NCBI RefSeq assembly: GCF_003340565.1
Contig: NZ_QPLK01000020.1
Location: 22,855 to 86,854, forward strand
Length of the DNA: 64,000 nt
Source: Rhodovulum sp. 12E13
GTDB taxonomy: Bacteria > Pseudomonadota > Alphaproteobacteria > Rhodobacterales > Rhodobacteraceae
Reading direction: 5' to 3'
The translations under genes and the position numbers were made by a program. The first letter of the stretch is position 1. Each line of letters begins with the position of its first letter. Positions 33,255-42,996 of this stretch are shown here, in pieces. The notes below the pieces were generated by a model that had not been told where the DNA came from, ran no database searches, and saw only the letters and a program-made list of their open reading frames with translations.

Positions 33255-36200
33255 TCGGCATCGTTCAATGGGCCGCCGATCATGCACGCATGGTCGTTGC
33301 CTTCATCGTGCTGTCGCTCGTCATCGGCGGCGCGGCCTATGTCGGCCTGCCCAAGGAGGGCGAGCCCGACATCGAGATCCCGGCGGTGTTCATCTCCGTC
33401 CCCTTTCCCGGCATTTCCGCCGAGGACGCCGAGAAGCTGATCGTCAAGCCGATCGAGACCGAGATGAGCGATCTCGACGGGCTCGACACCATGAGCGGCA
33501 CCGCGACGGAGGGTTACGCCAACGTGGTGCTCGAGTTCGAGTTCGGCTGGAACAAGTCGCAGACGCTGGCCGACATCCGCGCCGCGATGGACAAGGCCGA
33601 GGCCAACTTCCCCGACGGCGCCGAAAGCTGGACGGTCGACGAGTTCAACTTCTCCGAGTTTCCCATCGTCATCGTCACCCTCTCGGGCCCCCTGCCCGAG
33701 CGGACGCTGCTGCAACTCGCCACCGACCTGCAGGACGACCTCGAGGGGCTGGAGCCCGTGCTCGAGGCCGCGCTCGCCGGCCACCGCGACGAGATGGTCG
33801 AGGTGGTGATCGACCCGCTGCGGCTCGAATCCTACAACGTCACCGCCGGCGAGCTGATCAACGCGGTGACGCAGAACAACCAGCTGATCGCCGCGGGCGA
33901 GGTCGAGACCGCGAGCGGGGCCTTCTCCGTCAAGATCCCGTCGTCGTTCGACGAGACGCGCGACATCTACGAATTGCCCGTCAAGGTGAACGGCGACCGC
34001 GTGGTGACGCTCGGCGATCTCGCCGAGATCAACCTCACCTTCGAAGACCGCACCGGCACCGCCCGCTTCAACGGCGAGCCGACGGTGGCCCTGCAGGTGG
34101 TCAAGCGCAAGGGCTTCAACCTGATCGACACGGTCGCGCTGGTGCGCGAGACCGTGGCTGAGGCTCAGGAGACGTGGCCGCCCGAGCTGCAGCAGGCGGT
34201 GATCGTCGGCGCCTCGAACGACCAGTCCAACCAGGTGCGCGCGATGGTCCAGCAGCTCGAGGGCTCGGTGCTGACCGCCATCGCGCTGGTGATGATCGTG
34301 GTGCTGGCCGCTCTCGGGCCCCGGCCCGCGCTGCTCGTGGGCTTCGCCATCCCCACCTCGTTCATGCTGTGCTTCGCGCTGCTCGCGGTGATCGGGGTGT
34401 CGATCTCGAACATCGTCATGTTCGGCCTGATCCTCGCCGTGGGCATGCTGGTCGATGGCGCGGTGGTGGTGGTGGAATACGCCGACAAGCGCATCCGCGA
34501 CGGCTCGGGCCCGATGCGCGCCTATGTCGAGGCCGCGCAGCGCATGTTCTGGCCCATCGTGTCGTCGACGGCGACGACGCTCTGCGCGTTCCTGCCGATG
34601 CTGTTCTGGCCGGGCGTGCCGGGCGAGTTCATGGGGATGCTCCCCGTGACGCTCATCTTCGTGCTCTCGGCCTCGTTCGTCTCGGCGCTCGTCTTCCTGC
34701 CGGTGATGGGCGGTGTCTCGGGGCGGATGAGCCGCACCTTCGGGCGCGTGGCCGATCTGCTCACGGCGACCCTGCCCTGGGTGCTGCGCGCGGCGCTGGC
34801 GCTCGGCGCGATCTGGCTCGCCTTCGCCGCGGCCATGCAGGTGCTCAACCCGACCTACCTGCTGCCCGCGGGCCTGCCGCCGCTCGCGGCCAGCGCCATC
34901 GGCGGGCTGCTGTTCGTGGCGGCCGCGATCCTCGTCTCGATCACGCTGCACGCCGCGGCGATCCAGTGGGGCCCGCGAAAGGTGCGCGCCGGTCACCGCC
35001 GCACGCCCTTCGGCTGGCTCATCCAGTTCATCACAGGCAACCCGGTGATGCCGCTGGTGATGATCGCCGTGGTGATCGGCGTCGTCATGGCGACCTTCGC
35101 CACCTATGGCGAGAACAACCGCGGGGTGGAGTTCTTCGTCGAGACCGAGCCCGAGCAGGCGATCGTTTATGTCCGCGCCCGCGGCAACCTCTCGCTCGCC
35201 GAGAAGGACGCGCTGGTGCGCGAGGTCGAGCAGGAGGTGCTGGGCACCCCCGGCATCGAGACCGCCTTCGCCTTTGCCGGCGAGGGTGGGCTCAACTCCA
35301 ATACCGGGGGATCGTCGGGGCCGCGCGACGCGATCGGGCAGGTCCAGATCGAGATGACCCGGTGGGAGGACAGGCCGCGCATCAGCGATCCGCTCACGAT
35401 CTTCGGCCTGCCCGTGCTCGACCGCGCCACGGTCGATCCCGCCTATTCCGGCCAGGCCATCATGGACGACCTGCAGGCGCGGCTCGACACGATCCCCGGC
35501 ATCTTTACCGAGGTGACCGAGCTCGCGCAGGGCCCTGCCTCGGGCAAGCCGCTGCACCTGCGCATCAAGGGCGAGGATCTGGCCGAGCTGGAGCGCGCCG
35601 TCGAGACGGTGCGCTCCCGCTTCGAGGACACGCCGGGCCTGATCGACATCGAGGATACCCGCCCGCTGCCCGGCATCGACTGGGAGATCTCGGTCGACGT
35701 CGAGAAGGCGGGCCGCTACGGCGCCGACGTGGCGACGGTGGGAGCGATGGTGCAGCTCGTCACCCGCGGCATCTTTCTCGACACGATGCGCGTGCCGACC
35801 TCGGAGGAAGAGATCGACATCCGCGTTCGCCTGCCCGAGGACGACCGTGTGCTGTCGACGCTCGACACGCTCAAGGTGCGCACGGCCGATGGTCTCGTGC
35901 CCCTGTCGAACTTCGTCACGCGCGAGCCGGTGGCCAAGCTCGGCCGGATCGACCGCGTCGACCAGTCGCGCTACTACGACGTCAAGGCCGACGTGGCCGG
36001 AGGCCTCGTCAGGCTGGCCGGCCCGGACGGCGAAACGGTCGACGTGGTGCCGGCCGCGGCGACGCAGAGCGGCCCGCTCGCCGAACGGATAGGGTCAGAG
36101 GGCCTGTCGGTCGTGCCGGTCAACGCCAACGAGCGGATCGCCGTGCTCACCGAGTGGCTCGAGACCTCCGGCGCGCTCGACGGCTTCGAGTGGGAATGGA

Positions 36201-37021
36201 CAGGCGACCAGGAGGAGCAGGCCGAGAGCCAGGCCTTCCTGCAGAACGCCTTCGGCGCGGCGCTGGGGCTGATGTTCATCATCCTGCTCGCGCAGTTCAA
36301 CTCGTTCTACAATGCCGTGCTGGTGCTGCTCGCGGTGGTGCTGTCGACCACCGGCGTGCTGATCGGGATGCTGGTGATGAACCAGCCGTTCTCCATCATC
36401 ATGACCGGCACCGGCATCGTCGCGCTCGCCGGGATCGTGGTGAACAACAACATCGTGCTGATCGACACCTACCAGGAGCTGTCGCGCTACATGCCGCGGC
36501 TCGAGGCGATCGTGCGCACCGCCGAGCAGCGGCTGCGCCCGGTGCTGCTGACCACGATCACCACCATGGCGGGGCTGACGCCGATGATGCTGGGCCTCAG
36601 CCTCGACTTCTTCGGCGGCGGCTACTCGCTCAACTCGCCCACCGCCATGTGGTGGACGCAGCTCGCCACCGCCGTCGTCTTCGGCCTCGGCATCGCCACG
36701 GTGCTGACGCTGGTTCTGACGCCGTCGCTTCTGGCGGTGCGCGTCTGGGCGGGCCAGGGCGCCTACCGCTCGGCCCGCGGCCTGGCCGCGCTGGTGATGG
36801 GGCGCGAGAGCCGCATCGCCCGCGACGTCGCACTTGCGCGGGCGGCGCGGCGGGCCAAGCGGCCGCTGCTCGTCTTCGACCCGGCCGAGTTCGCCCCCGC
36901 CCCCCTCGCCGTCCGGACGCCCGCGCCGACGCCCGCCGCCTCCGCCACCCGGCGCGCGCGTCCGCTCAAGGCGCCCGAACAGCCGGCCCTGCCCGCCCCG
37001 CCCCTCCGCGCCGCCGAGTAG
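33251..37021 (+). CDS. RND-family efflux transporter permease
   Basis: This 1256-residue inner-membrane proton-driven exporter resembles AcrB/MexB-type or HAE-1-like pumps. Starting MIGIVQWAADHARMVVAFIVL, it has the first helix, porter domain (EPDIEIPAVFISVPFPG), and helices around NIVMFGLILAVGMLVDGAVVVVE. This contains the conserved acidic residue of TM4 (LVDGAVVV). A second repeat includes GIVALAGIVVNNNIVLIDTY. It is about 200 residues longer than typical AcrB (1049). The extra length includes a hydrophobic insertion around residues 500-610 and a Pro/Ala-rich C-terminal tail. It is co-translated with the adaptor. No outer-membrane channel gene follows, so a shared TolC is expected. Substrate unknown. 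Confidence 0.95.
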   Translation: MIGIVQWAADHARMVVAFIVLSLVIGGAAYVGLPKEGEPDIEIPAVFISVPFPGISAEDAEKLIVKPIETEMSDLDGLDTMSGTATEGYANVVLEFEFGWNKSQTLADIRAAMDKAEANFPDGAESWTVDEFNFSEFPIVIVTLSGPLPERTLLQLATDLQDDLEGLEPVLEAALAGHRDEMVEVVIDPLRLESYNVTAGELINAVTQNNQLIAAGEVETASGAFSVKIPSSFDETRDIYELPVKVNGDRVVTLGDLAEINLTFEDRTGTARFNGEPTVALQVVKRKGFNLIDTVALVRETVAEAQETWPPELQQAVIVGASNDQSNQVRAMVQQLEGSVLTAIALVMIVVLAALGPRPALLVGFAIPTSFMLCFALLAVIGVSISNIVMFGLILAVGMLVDGAVVVVEYADKRIRDGSGPMRAYVEAAQRMFWPIVSSTATTLCAFLPMLFWPGVPGEFMGMLPVTLIFVLSASFVSALVFLPVMGGVSGRMSRTFGRVADLLTATLPWVLRAALALGAIWLAFAAAMQVLNPTYLLPAGLPPLAASAIGGLLFVAAAILVSITLHAAAIQWGPRKVRAGHRRTPFGWLIQFITGNPVMPLVMIAVVIGVVMATFATYGENNRGVEFFVETEPEQAIVYVRARGNLSLAEKDALVREVEQEVLGTPGIETAFAFAGEGGLNSNTGGSSGPRDAIGQVQIEMTRWEDRPRISDPLTIFGLPVLDRATVDPAYSGQAIMDDLQARLDTIPGIFTEVTELAQGPASGKPLHLRIKGEDLAELERAVETVRSRFEDTPGLIDIEDTRPLPGIDWEISVDVEKAGRYGADVATVGAMVQLVTRGIFLDTMRVPTSEEEIDIRVRLPEDDRVLSTLDTLKVRTADGLVPLSNFVTREPVAKLGRIDRVDQSRYYDVKADVAGGLVRLAGPDGETVDVVPAAATQSGPLAERIGSEGLSVVPVNANERIAVLTEWLETSGALDGFEWEWTGDQEEQAESQAFLQNAFGAALGLMFIILLAQFNSFYNAVLVLLAVVLSTTGVLIGMLVMNQPFSIIMTGTGIVALAGIVVNNNIVLIDTYQELSRYMPRLEAIVRTAEQRLRPVLLTTITTMAGLTPMMLGLSLDFFGGGYSLNSPTAMWWTQLATAVVFGLGIATVLTLVLTPSLLAVRVWAGQGAYRSARGLAALVMGRESRIARDVALARAARRAKRPLLVFDPAEFAPAPLAVRTPAPTPAASATRRARPLKAPEQPALPAPPLRAAE

Positions 37022-37200
37022 CCGGCGGCCCCGTGCGGGGCGGAAAAGGGCCGCGGCGCCAGCCGCGGCCCCCCGGTCGCCGCCGTCAGGCGGCGAAACA
37101 CGCGCCTCCCCAAGCGCACCTCCCGACCTCTCCCGCGCCCCCGACGCCCGCAAGCCCCCCGCGACGCCCGACCAGCGATACCGCAGGCGACCCGGGCGGC

Positions 37201-37235
37201 GTTTCGCGGCGGATCGCCGCCGAAGGCGGCGAAAC
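37201..37235. terminator. inverted-repeat cluster between convergent genes, possible bidirectional terminator
   Basis: Nested dyads lie between the RND pump stop (37021) and the ABC exporter stop (37278). GCCGCC-GAA-GGCGGC (37216-37230) is a perfect 6-bp stem. GGCG-GAT-CGCC (37208-37218) is another. GTTTCGC (37201-37207) pairs with GCGAAAC (37229-37235) around both. No U tract follows on either strand, so termination is inferred from position and stem strength. Confidence 0.35.
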
Positions 37236-37277
37236 CTCTCTCGTGCCGCCGAGGCTAGGCGCCGTCGGCGGCGACAT

Positions 37278-39155
37278 TCAGGCCGCGTCCTCTGCCGCCT
37301 GCCGCCGCCAGAGCCCCGCGTAGCGCCCGCCGCGGGCGAGAAGCTCGGCGTGGCTGCCCTGCTCCACGACCTCGCCCGCGTCGAGCACGGCGATCCGGTC
37401 GGCGTCGACGATGGTCGAGAGGCGATGCGCGATGGCGATCACGGTGCGTCCCTCGCCCATCCGCCGGAGCGAGGACTGGATCGCCTGCTCGGTGGCGGTA
37501 TCGAGTGCCGAGGTCGCCTCGTCCAGCAGCAGGATCGGCGGATCCTTCAGGATCGTGCGCGCGATGCCCACCCGCTGCTTCTCGCCGCCCGACAGCTTCA
37601 GCCCCCGCTCGCCCACGAGCGTGTCGTAGCCCGCGGGCAGCCCGACCACGAACTCGTGGATCTCGGCCGCCCGCGCCGCAGCTTCGACCTCGGCGTGCGA
37701 AGCGTCGGGCCGTCCGTAGGCGATGTTGTACCAGATCGTGTCGTTGAACAGCACCGTGTCCTGCGGCACCACGCCGATGGCGGCCTGCAGGCTCGCCTGC
37801 GTGACGTCGCGCACGTCCTGCCCGTCGATCCTGACCGCGCCGCCCGTCACGTCATAGAACCGGAAGAGGAGCCGCCCGATCGTCGACTTGCCCGAGCCGG
37901 TCGGCCCCACGATCGCCAGCGTTTCCCCCGGCCCCGCCCTGAGCGAGATGCCCTTCAGGATCGGCCGCTCGGGCTCGTAGGCGAAGCGCACCGCGTCGAA
38001 GACCACCTCCCCGCCGGACACGGTCAGCGGCGCCGCGCCCTCGCGGTCGACCACCTCGGCGGGCTGGTCGAGCAGGTCGAACATCTGCCCCATGTCGAGC
38101 AGGCTCTGGCGGATCTCGCGGTAGACCGTGCCGAGGAAGTTGAGCGGCAGCACGATCTGCAGCATGTAGGAGTTCACCATCACGAACTCCCCCACCGTGT
38201 AGTCGCCCCGCATCACGCCGAGCGCGGCCATCACCATCACCCCCGCCACGCCCGCATTGACGATGAGCGCCTGGCCCGTGTTGAGCGCCGCGAGCGAGGT
38301 CGTGGTGCGGATCGAGGCGGTCTCGAAACCCTCCATCGCCACGTCGTAGCGCGCCGCCTCGCGGCCCGCGGCGCCGAAATACTTCACCGTCTCGAAGTTG
38401 AGCAGCGAATCGATCGCGCGCTGGTTGGCGCGTTCGTCCTGCTCGTTCATCTCGCGGCGGATCTGCAGCCGCCACTCCGTCACCGTGAAGGTGAACCAGA
38501 CATAGACCGCGATGGTGACGGCCAGCACGACGAGGAACGTCCAGTCGAACAGCGTGACGAGGATCCCCGCGATCAGCAGCAGCTCGAGGATCAGCGGACC
38601 GATGGAAAAGACCATGAAGCGCAGCAGGAACTGCACGCCCTTCACCCCCCGCTCCATCACGCGCGAGAGCGCCCCGGTCTTGCGCGAGATATGGTAGCGC
38701 AGGCTCAGACGGTGGATGTGGGTGAAGGTGCGCAGCGCCAGCTTGCGCAGCGCCCGCTGGGCGACGGCGGCGAAGACCACGTCGCGCAACTCCTGGAAGC
38801 CGGTGTTCATCAGCCGGGCGAGGCCATAGGCGATCGTCAGCCCCACGGCGCCGACCGCGAGCATCCCGGCGCCGGGGTCGACCTCGCCCGCGAGCGTGTC
38901 GACCGCGCGCGAATAGATCAGCGGAATGGTGACCGACACGAGCTTGGCCAGCACCAGCAGCGCCAGCGCGCCGACGACGCGGATCCTGAGGCGGCGCGCC
39001 TCGACGGTGCGCTCGCGCGGCCAGATGTAGGGGATCGCGTCGCGCAGCACCCGAAGGCCGCGCGCCCGCTCCTCGGCGCGGCGACGGGCCGCTTCGTCCT
39101 CCGTGTGCGGTCCGGTGCCGCGGGCCCCTTCCCCGTCCGCTCTTTCGTCGCTCAT
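37278..39155 (-). CDS. Atm1-type ABC exporter (fused permease-ATPase)
   Basis: This 625-residue half-transporter has an N-terminal membrane domain of about six helices and a C-terminal nucleotide-binding domain. The segment IDSLLNFETVKYFGAAGRE is the signature of the Atm1/HMT1 family, which exports glutathione-linked or Fe-S-related sulfur compounds. Walker A is VGPTGSGKSTIGRLL, the ABC signature LSGGEKQRVGIARTI, and Walker B ILLLDEATSALD. The start at 39155 (MSDERADGEG) is chosen because the frame upstream to 39440 is basic and non-homologous. The gene converges with the RND operon. A glutathione-conjugate or heavy-metal tolerance role is family inference. Confidence 0.93.
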   Translation of the reverse strand: MSDERADGEGARGTGPHTEDEAARRRAEERARGLRVLRDAIPYIWPRERTVEARRLRIRVVGALALLVLAKLVSVTIPLIYSRAVDTLAGEVDPGAGMLAVGAVGLTIAYGLARLMNTGFQELRDVVFAAVAQRALRKLALRTFTHIHRLSLRYHISRKTGALSRVMERGVKGVQFLLRFMVFSIGPLILELLLIAGILVTLFDWTFLVVLAVTIAVYVWFTFTVTEWRLQIRREMNEQDERANQRAIDSLLNFETVKYFGAAGREAARYDVAMEGFETASIRTTTSLAALNTGQALIVNAGVAGVMVMAALGVMRGDYTVGEFVMVNSYMLQIVLPLNFLGTVYREIRQSLLDMGQMFDLLDQPAEVVDREGAAPLTVSGGEVVFDAVRFAYEPERPILKGISLRAGPGETLAIVGPTGSGKSTIGRLLFRFYDVTGGAVRIDGQDVRDVTQASLQAAIGVVPQDTVLFNDTIWYNIAYGRPDASHAEVEAAARAAEIHEFVVGLPAGYDTLVGERGLKLSGGEKQRVGIARTILKDPPILLLDEATSALDTATEQAIQSSLRRMGEGRTVIAIAHRLSTIVDADRIAVLDAGEVVEQGSHAELLARGGRYAGLWRRQAAEDAA

Positions 39156-39439
39156 CGGTCCTCCGCGGCCCTGGTCGGGCGCCATCGGGCGCAAGGCTAG
39201 GCCGCCCGACGGGCGAAGACCACCGCCCCGCGCCCGATTGTGCGCGCCCCGGAAATTCCCTGTTTCGCGCAATTTCGTGGCGAAGGCTGGATGAAGGCCG
39301 CGAAGTTGCCACAATCCGCGCCATATCTGGCCCTGCGCCCGCCCAGAAGCCGCCCCCGCGCCGGAGGGCCGCGCGGCGCGGCACCGGCGGCGCGGGCGCC
39401 GCGCACCTCGACCGAAACCGTCAGCGGGAGATGACAGCA

Positions 39440-39619
39440 ATGACGACGTCTGTTCTGCGCAGGATGGAGGCCGCGGCGACGGCCATGGGCACGGGGCTCG
39501 GCCGGCTGCTCGACCGAATCGCCCGCGACCGCCGAGACCGCAAGATCGACCGCCTCAAGGCCCATCTGTCCTGGCACCCGGCGGAGCGCCGCGGCCGCGG
39601 GCCGCGCATCCGCCGCTGA
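39440..39619 (+). CDS. small basic hypothetical protein
   Basis: This possible 59-residue protein is very rich in Arg (LLDRIARDRRDRKIDRLKAHL), with an amphipathic N-terminal part (MTTSVLRRMEAAATAMGTG). A GCGGGAG ribosome site at 39424-39430 is nine bases from the ATG at 39440, which argues for translation; an ATG at 39431 is too close to it. It resembles small DUF1127-like arginine-rich proteins only in composition. It sits in an otherwise empty 630-bp gap between the divergent ABC exporter (start 39155) and an ABC ATPase (39786). No function can be assigned. Confidence 0.4.
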   Translation: MTTSVLRRMEAAATAMGTGLGRLLDRIARDRRDRKIDRLKAHLSWHPAERRGRGPRIRR

Positions 39620-39785
39620 GCCGAGGCCCCGGGCCTGCCAGGCCCGCCCCATGTCGCCGCGAAGCGGGCCGCCGCGGACCGGGCCGCCGCAAGCGGCGTG
39701 CGCCACGACGCCCGGCCGCCTTGCGCCGCGGGGTCCCCGCTGCTAGCTGTCATCCAATCCCGATGGAATTGGTCGGAAACCGCCC

Positions 39786-40967
39786 GTGACAGCCTCCGCC
39801 CCAGCCGAGCCAAAGGCTCTCCCGCCGCGGCTCTCCGCGACCGGCCTGACGCGCCGCCTCGGCGGGCGCAGGGTGGTCGATGCCGTCGATCTCGGTATCG
39901 CGGCGGGGCAGGTCACGTGCCTTCTGGGGCCGTCGGGATGCGGCAAGTCGACCACGCTGCGCCTGATCGCGGGCGTCGACCGGCAGGACGAAGGCACCAT
40001 CGCCGTCGACGGGCGGCCCGTCTCGGACGGGCGCGTCCACCTGCCCCCGGAGGGCCGCGGCATCGGCCTGATGTTCCAGGACTTCGCGCTGTTTCCCCAC
40101 CTCTCGGTGGGCGACAACGTGGCCTTCGGGCTGAAGGGGGGCCTGCGCGCCCATCGCGAGCGGGTGGACGGCCTGCTCGCCCGGGTCGATCTCGCGGGAT
40201 TCGCCGACGCCTTTCCGCACCAGCTTTCGGGCGGCGAGCAACAGCGCGTGGCGCTCGTCCGCGCCCTCGCGCCGCAGCCGGCGATCCTGTTGATGGACGA
40301 GCCCTTTTCCGGCCTCGACAACCGCCTGCGCGACGAGGTGCGCGACACGACCCTCGCGCTGCTGAAGGAGGAGGGCACGGCGGTGCTGCTCGTCACGCAC
40401 GAGCCCGACGAGGCGATGCGCATGGCCGACGAGATCGCGCTGATGCGCGCGGGCCGCGTGGTGCAGCGCGGCTCGCCCTATCACGTCTACAACAACCCCG
40501 CCGACCTCGCCGCCGCCGCCTTCTTCTCCGATGTCAACGTGGTGCGCGGGGTCTCGCACGGCGCGCTGACCGAGACGCCGTTCGGCCGCTTCCTGACCCC
40601 GGGGCTGCGCGACGGGCAGCCCGTCGACATCGTGATCCGCCCGCAGCACCTGCGGATCGACTTCGACCGGCAGGGCCGCGGCCCCCTGCCGACCGAGACC
40701 GACGGGGTCGCGGCCAGGGCGCTGGTGGAGCGGGCGCGCTTCATGGGCCGCGAAAGCCTCGTGGAGTTCGTGTGCGAGGAGGGCGGCGCGCGGCTGAAGG
40801 CGACGGTGCCCTCGGTCTTCCTGCCGCGCCCGGGAACGCCGATGTGGTTGACGATCCGGCGCGATCGCTGCTTCGTGTTTCCCGCAGGCGAGTCGCCGGG
40901 CGTGCCGGCCGCGCAGGCCGCCGACCATGCGCCTGCCGCGCCGCCGACCGCCCGCGCGGCGGAGTGA
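39786..40967 (+). CDS. ABC transporter ATP-binding protein (FbpC/PotA-like), orphan
   Basis: This 393-residue importer ATPase has Walker A LLGPSGCGKSTTLRLIAGV near residue 47 and a Q-loop GIGLMFQDFALFPHLSV. The signature is LSGGEQQRVALVRALA, Walker B AILLMDEPFSGLD, and the switch His is in LLVTHEPDEAMRMADE. A C-terminal OB-like TOBE domain (RPQHLRIDF...) follows, as in Fe(III) and spermidine importers. The start is GTG at 39786. A GGAA sequence precedes it. No permease or binding-protein gene is adjacent on either side, so the substrate is unresolved. FbpC-like is the nearest description. Confidence 0.88.
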   Translation: MTASAPAEPKALPPRLSATGLTRRLGGRRVVDAVDLGIAAGQVTCLLGPSGCGKSTTLRLIAGVDRQDEGTIAVDGRPVSDGRVHLPPEGRGIGLMFQDFALFPHLSVGDNVAFGLKGGLRAHRERVDGLLARVDLAGFADAFPHQLSGGEQQRVALVRALAPQPAILLMDEPFSGLDNRLRDEVRDTTLALLKEEGTAVLLVTHEPDEAMRMADEIALMRAGRVVQRGSPYHVYNNPADLAAAAFFSDVNVVRGVSHGALTETPFGRFLTPGLRDGQPVDIVIRPQHLRIDFDRQGRGPLPTETDGVAARALVERARFMGRESLVEFVCEEGGARLKATVPSVFLPRPGTPMWLTIRRDRCFVFPAGESPGVPAAQAADHAPAAPPTARAAE

Positions 40968-40997
40968 GGCGGGGGAGCGCACGGCCGCGGCGGGGCG

Positions 40998-41060
40998 AAG
41001 GCGTTTCGAAACGCCTTGACGCGCGCGATCGCGCGCGTGGAACGCCCTTCCAAGGGCGTT
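40998..41060. repeat. tandem-palindrome element C (three hairpins)
   Basis: Three dyads follow one another. The first is a 20-nt perfect palindrome at 40998-41017 (half-site AAGGCGTTTC). The second is another at 41019-41038 (half-site ACGCGCGCGA). The third is a 9-bp stem AACGCCCTT/AAGGGCGTT with loop CC at 41041-41060. It lies between the ABC ATPase stop (40967) and tatA (41265). The rest of this 297-bp gap holds no recognised gene. It is related in design to elements A, B and D. Confidence 0.82.
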
Positions 41061-41264
41061 GCGCCCGCCCTCCGCACGGGTCCGCGTCGCACGTTTCGCC
41101 GGTCGTGTCGGGAGGGGCGTCGCGTCACGGCTGCGCGCCCTGCGAATTGCCCCTTTGATCCGGAGCGCTTGCCCCTTAAGTAGGGCGCGACGGATCAGGA
41201 AGCCCGCGCGCCGCCCACCCCGTCCCGTCTTGATCTTCGGGCTGCGCCAGCGAGGGAGCAATTC

Positions 41265-41492
41265 ATGGGCATCGGTCAGATCGGCATTCCCGGCCTCATC
41301 CTCATCGCGGTCGTCGTCCTCGTCCTGTTCGGGCGGGGCAAGGTGGCGTCGCTGATGGGCGAGGTCGGCAAGGGCATCACCGCCTTCAAGAAGGGCGTCA
41401 ACGAGGGCAAGCAGGAGCTCGAGGACAAGACGTCCGACAGCGACACCGCTGCCGCCCGCGACGTGTCCCCCGAAGACAAGGACAAGGTCTGA
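41265..41492 (+). CDS. tatA: twin-arginine translocase subunit TatA
   Basis: This 75-residue protein has one N-terminal membrane helix (MGIGQIGIPGLILIAVVVLV), the hinge FGRGKVASLMGEVGKGITAF, and a charged amphipathic C-terminus, all typical of TatA. It oligomerises to let folded twin-arginine substrates cross the inner membrane. GAGGGAG precedes the ATG. It is first of tatA-tatB-tatC. Confidence 0.96.
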   Translation: MGIGQIGIPGLILIAVVVLVLFGRGKVASLMGEVGKGITAFKKGVNEGKQELEDKTSDSDTAAARDVSPEDKDKV

Positions 41493-41524
41493 GCGGCGGC
41501 CCGCCGCCCCGGGCCTGACCCACC

Positions 41525-42109
41525 ATGCTCGACCTCGGCTGGACCGAACTCCTGCTCATCGGCATCGTGGCCCTCATCGTGGTGGGGCCCAAGGATCTGC
41601 CGGTGATGTTCCGCGCGCTCGGCCGGTTCACGGGCAAGATGCGCGGCATGGCGCGCGAGTTCTCCCGCGCGATGGACGAGGCCGCCGACCAGTCCGGCGC
41701 CCGCGACATTGCCCGCGACCTGCGCTCGATGTCGAACCCGCGGTCTGCCGCGGCGCGGAAGTTCAAGTCGGCCGCCGGCCTCGACGACATCGAGGCGGCG
41801 TTCGACGACGAGGCGGAGGACGAAGGGGCGAAGGCCAAAAGCGCCCGCCCCGACGCGCCGCCCCAGGGGCCCGAAACAGCCGCCCTCGCCGAGAAGCGCA
41901 CGGCCGAAGCGAAGGCCCGCCGCGAAGAGGCGGTGCGCCGCGCCAACGAGCGTTCGGCCAGCTTCCGGGGCTTCGAGCACGAGGGCGAGGCGGGCGCCGG
42001 GCCCGCGCCCGAGCCCGGCGGCGATGCGCCGGCGCGTCGGTCCGAGCCCGTGGGCGGCGTGCCCGGGGCCGAGGACACCGCCGCCGAGGCGAAACAGGAC
42101 AAGGCATGA
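41525..42109 (+). CDS. tatB: twin-arginine translocase subunit TatB
   Basis: This 194-residue partner of TatC binds Tat signal peptides. It begins [20 protein letters not shown] with the TatB-type Glu in the helix, followed by [21 protein letters not shown]. The long acidic, Ala/Glu-rich tail after about residue 100 is low in complexity. Its stop overlaps the tatC start by four bases (ATGA). Confidence 0.95.
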   Translation: MLDLGWTELLLIGIVALIVVGPKDLPVMFRALGRFTGKMRGMAREFSRAMDEAADQSGARDIARDLRSMSNPRSAAARKFKSAAGLDDIEAAFDDEAEDEGAKAKSARPDAPPQGPETAALAEKRTAEAKARREEAVRRANERSASFRGFEHEGEAGAGPAPEPGGDAPARRSEPVGGVPGAEDTAAEAKQDKA

Positions 42110-42996
42110 CCGACCGCCCCGACGAGCGCGACGAGGTCGAGGCCTCCGCCGCCCCCCTGATCGAGCACCTGGCCGAGCTGCGCACCCGGCTGATCCGCTC
42201 GGTCGCCGCCTTTTTCGTGGCGATGGTGGCGTGCTTCTTCGTCGCCGAGCCGATCCTCGACCTGCTGGTCGACCCGATCGCCGACGTCCTGCGCGCCCGC
42301 GGCGAGGATCCGCGGCTGATCTTCACCGCGCCGCAGGAAAAGTTCTTCGTCCTCATCCGGATCAGCCTCGTCTTCGGGTTCGCGCTGTCCTTCCCGATCA
42401 TCGCGCACCAGATGTGGCGCTTCGTGGCGCCCGGCCTCTACCGCTCGGAGCGGGCCGCCTTCCTGCCCTTCATCCTCGCCTCGCCGCTCCTGTTCCTGGC
42501 CGGCGCCTCGTTCGCGCATTGGGTGGTCACGCCGCTGGCGATGAACTTCTTCATCGGCTTCTCCGATGCCGTCCCGGCCATCGCCAATCTCGTCGCCGGC
42601 AACGACCCCGACGTGGCCGCCCCCGCACCCGGCACCGACCCGGAGCTGCGCACCGTCTTCCTCGGCTCGGTGCGCGAGAGCCTCGATCTGTCGCTCAAGT
42701 TCATCTTCGCCTTCGGCCTGTGCTTCCAGCTGCCGGTGCTGCTGACGCTGATGGGCAAGGCCGGGCTCGTCTCGGTCGAGGGGCTCAAGAACGTGCGCAA
42801 ATACGCCATCGTCGGTATCCTGACGCTGGCTGCCCTGATCACGCCGCCCGACGTGATCACCCAGGTGATCCTGTTCACGGTCGTCTACGCGCTCTACGAG
42901 CTGTCGATCCTCCTCGTGGCCCGCGTGGAGCGCAAGCGCACCGCCGAGCTGCGCGCGCAGGGCCTGCTCGACGACGAGGACGAGGAAACCGCCTGA
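42106..42996 (+). CDS. tatC: twin-arginine translocase subunit TatC
   Basis: This 296-residue six-helix receptor of the Tat system starts with [20 protein letters not shown] and contains the conserved [22 protein letters not shown] region. The stretch [21 protein letters not shown] follows. An insertion around residues 165-185 ([20 protein letters not shown]) is longer than in E. coli and occurs in some alphaproteobacterial TatC. It overlaps tatB upstream, and its stop shares one base with the DUF815 start (TGATG). Confidence 0.96.
   Translation: MTDRPDERDEVEASAAPLIEHLAELRTRLIRSVAAFFVAMVACFFVAEPILDLLVDPIADVLRARGEDPRLIFTAPQEKFFVLIRISLVFGFALSFPIIAHQMWRFVAPGLYRSERAAFLPFILASPLLFLAGASFAHWVVTPLAMNFFIGFSDAVPAIANLVAGNDPDVAAPAPGTDPELRTVFLGSVRESLDLSLKFIFAFGLCFQLPVLLTLMGKAGLVSVEGLKNVRKYAIVGILTLAALITPPDVITQVILFTVVYALYELSILLVARVERKRTAELRAQGLLDDEDEETA

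Noticed and set aside
31949..35557. 1202-codon minus-strand open frame across the RND operon
   Set aside because: It is antisense to two well-recognised transporter genes, shows no domain and has a compositional bias typical of shadow frames.
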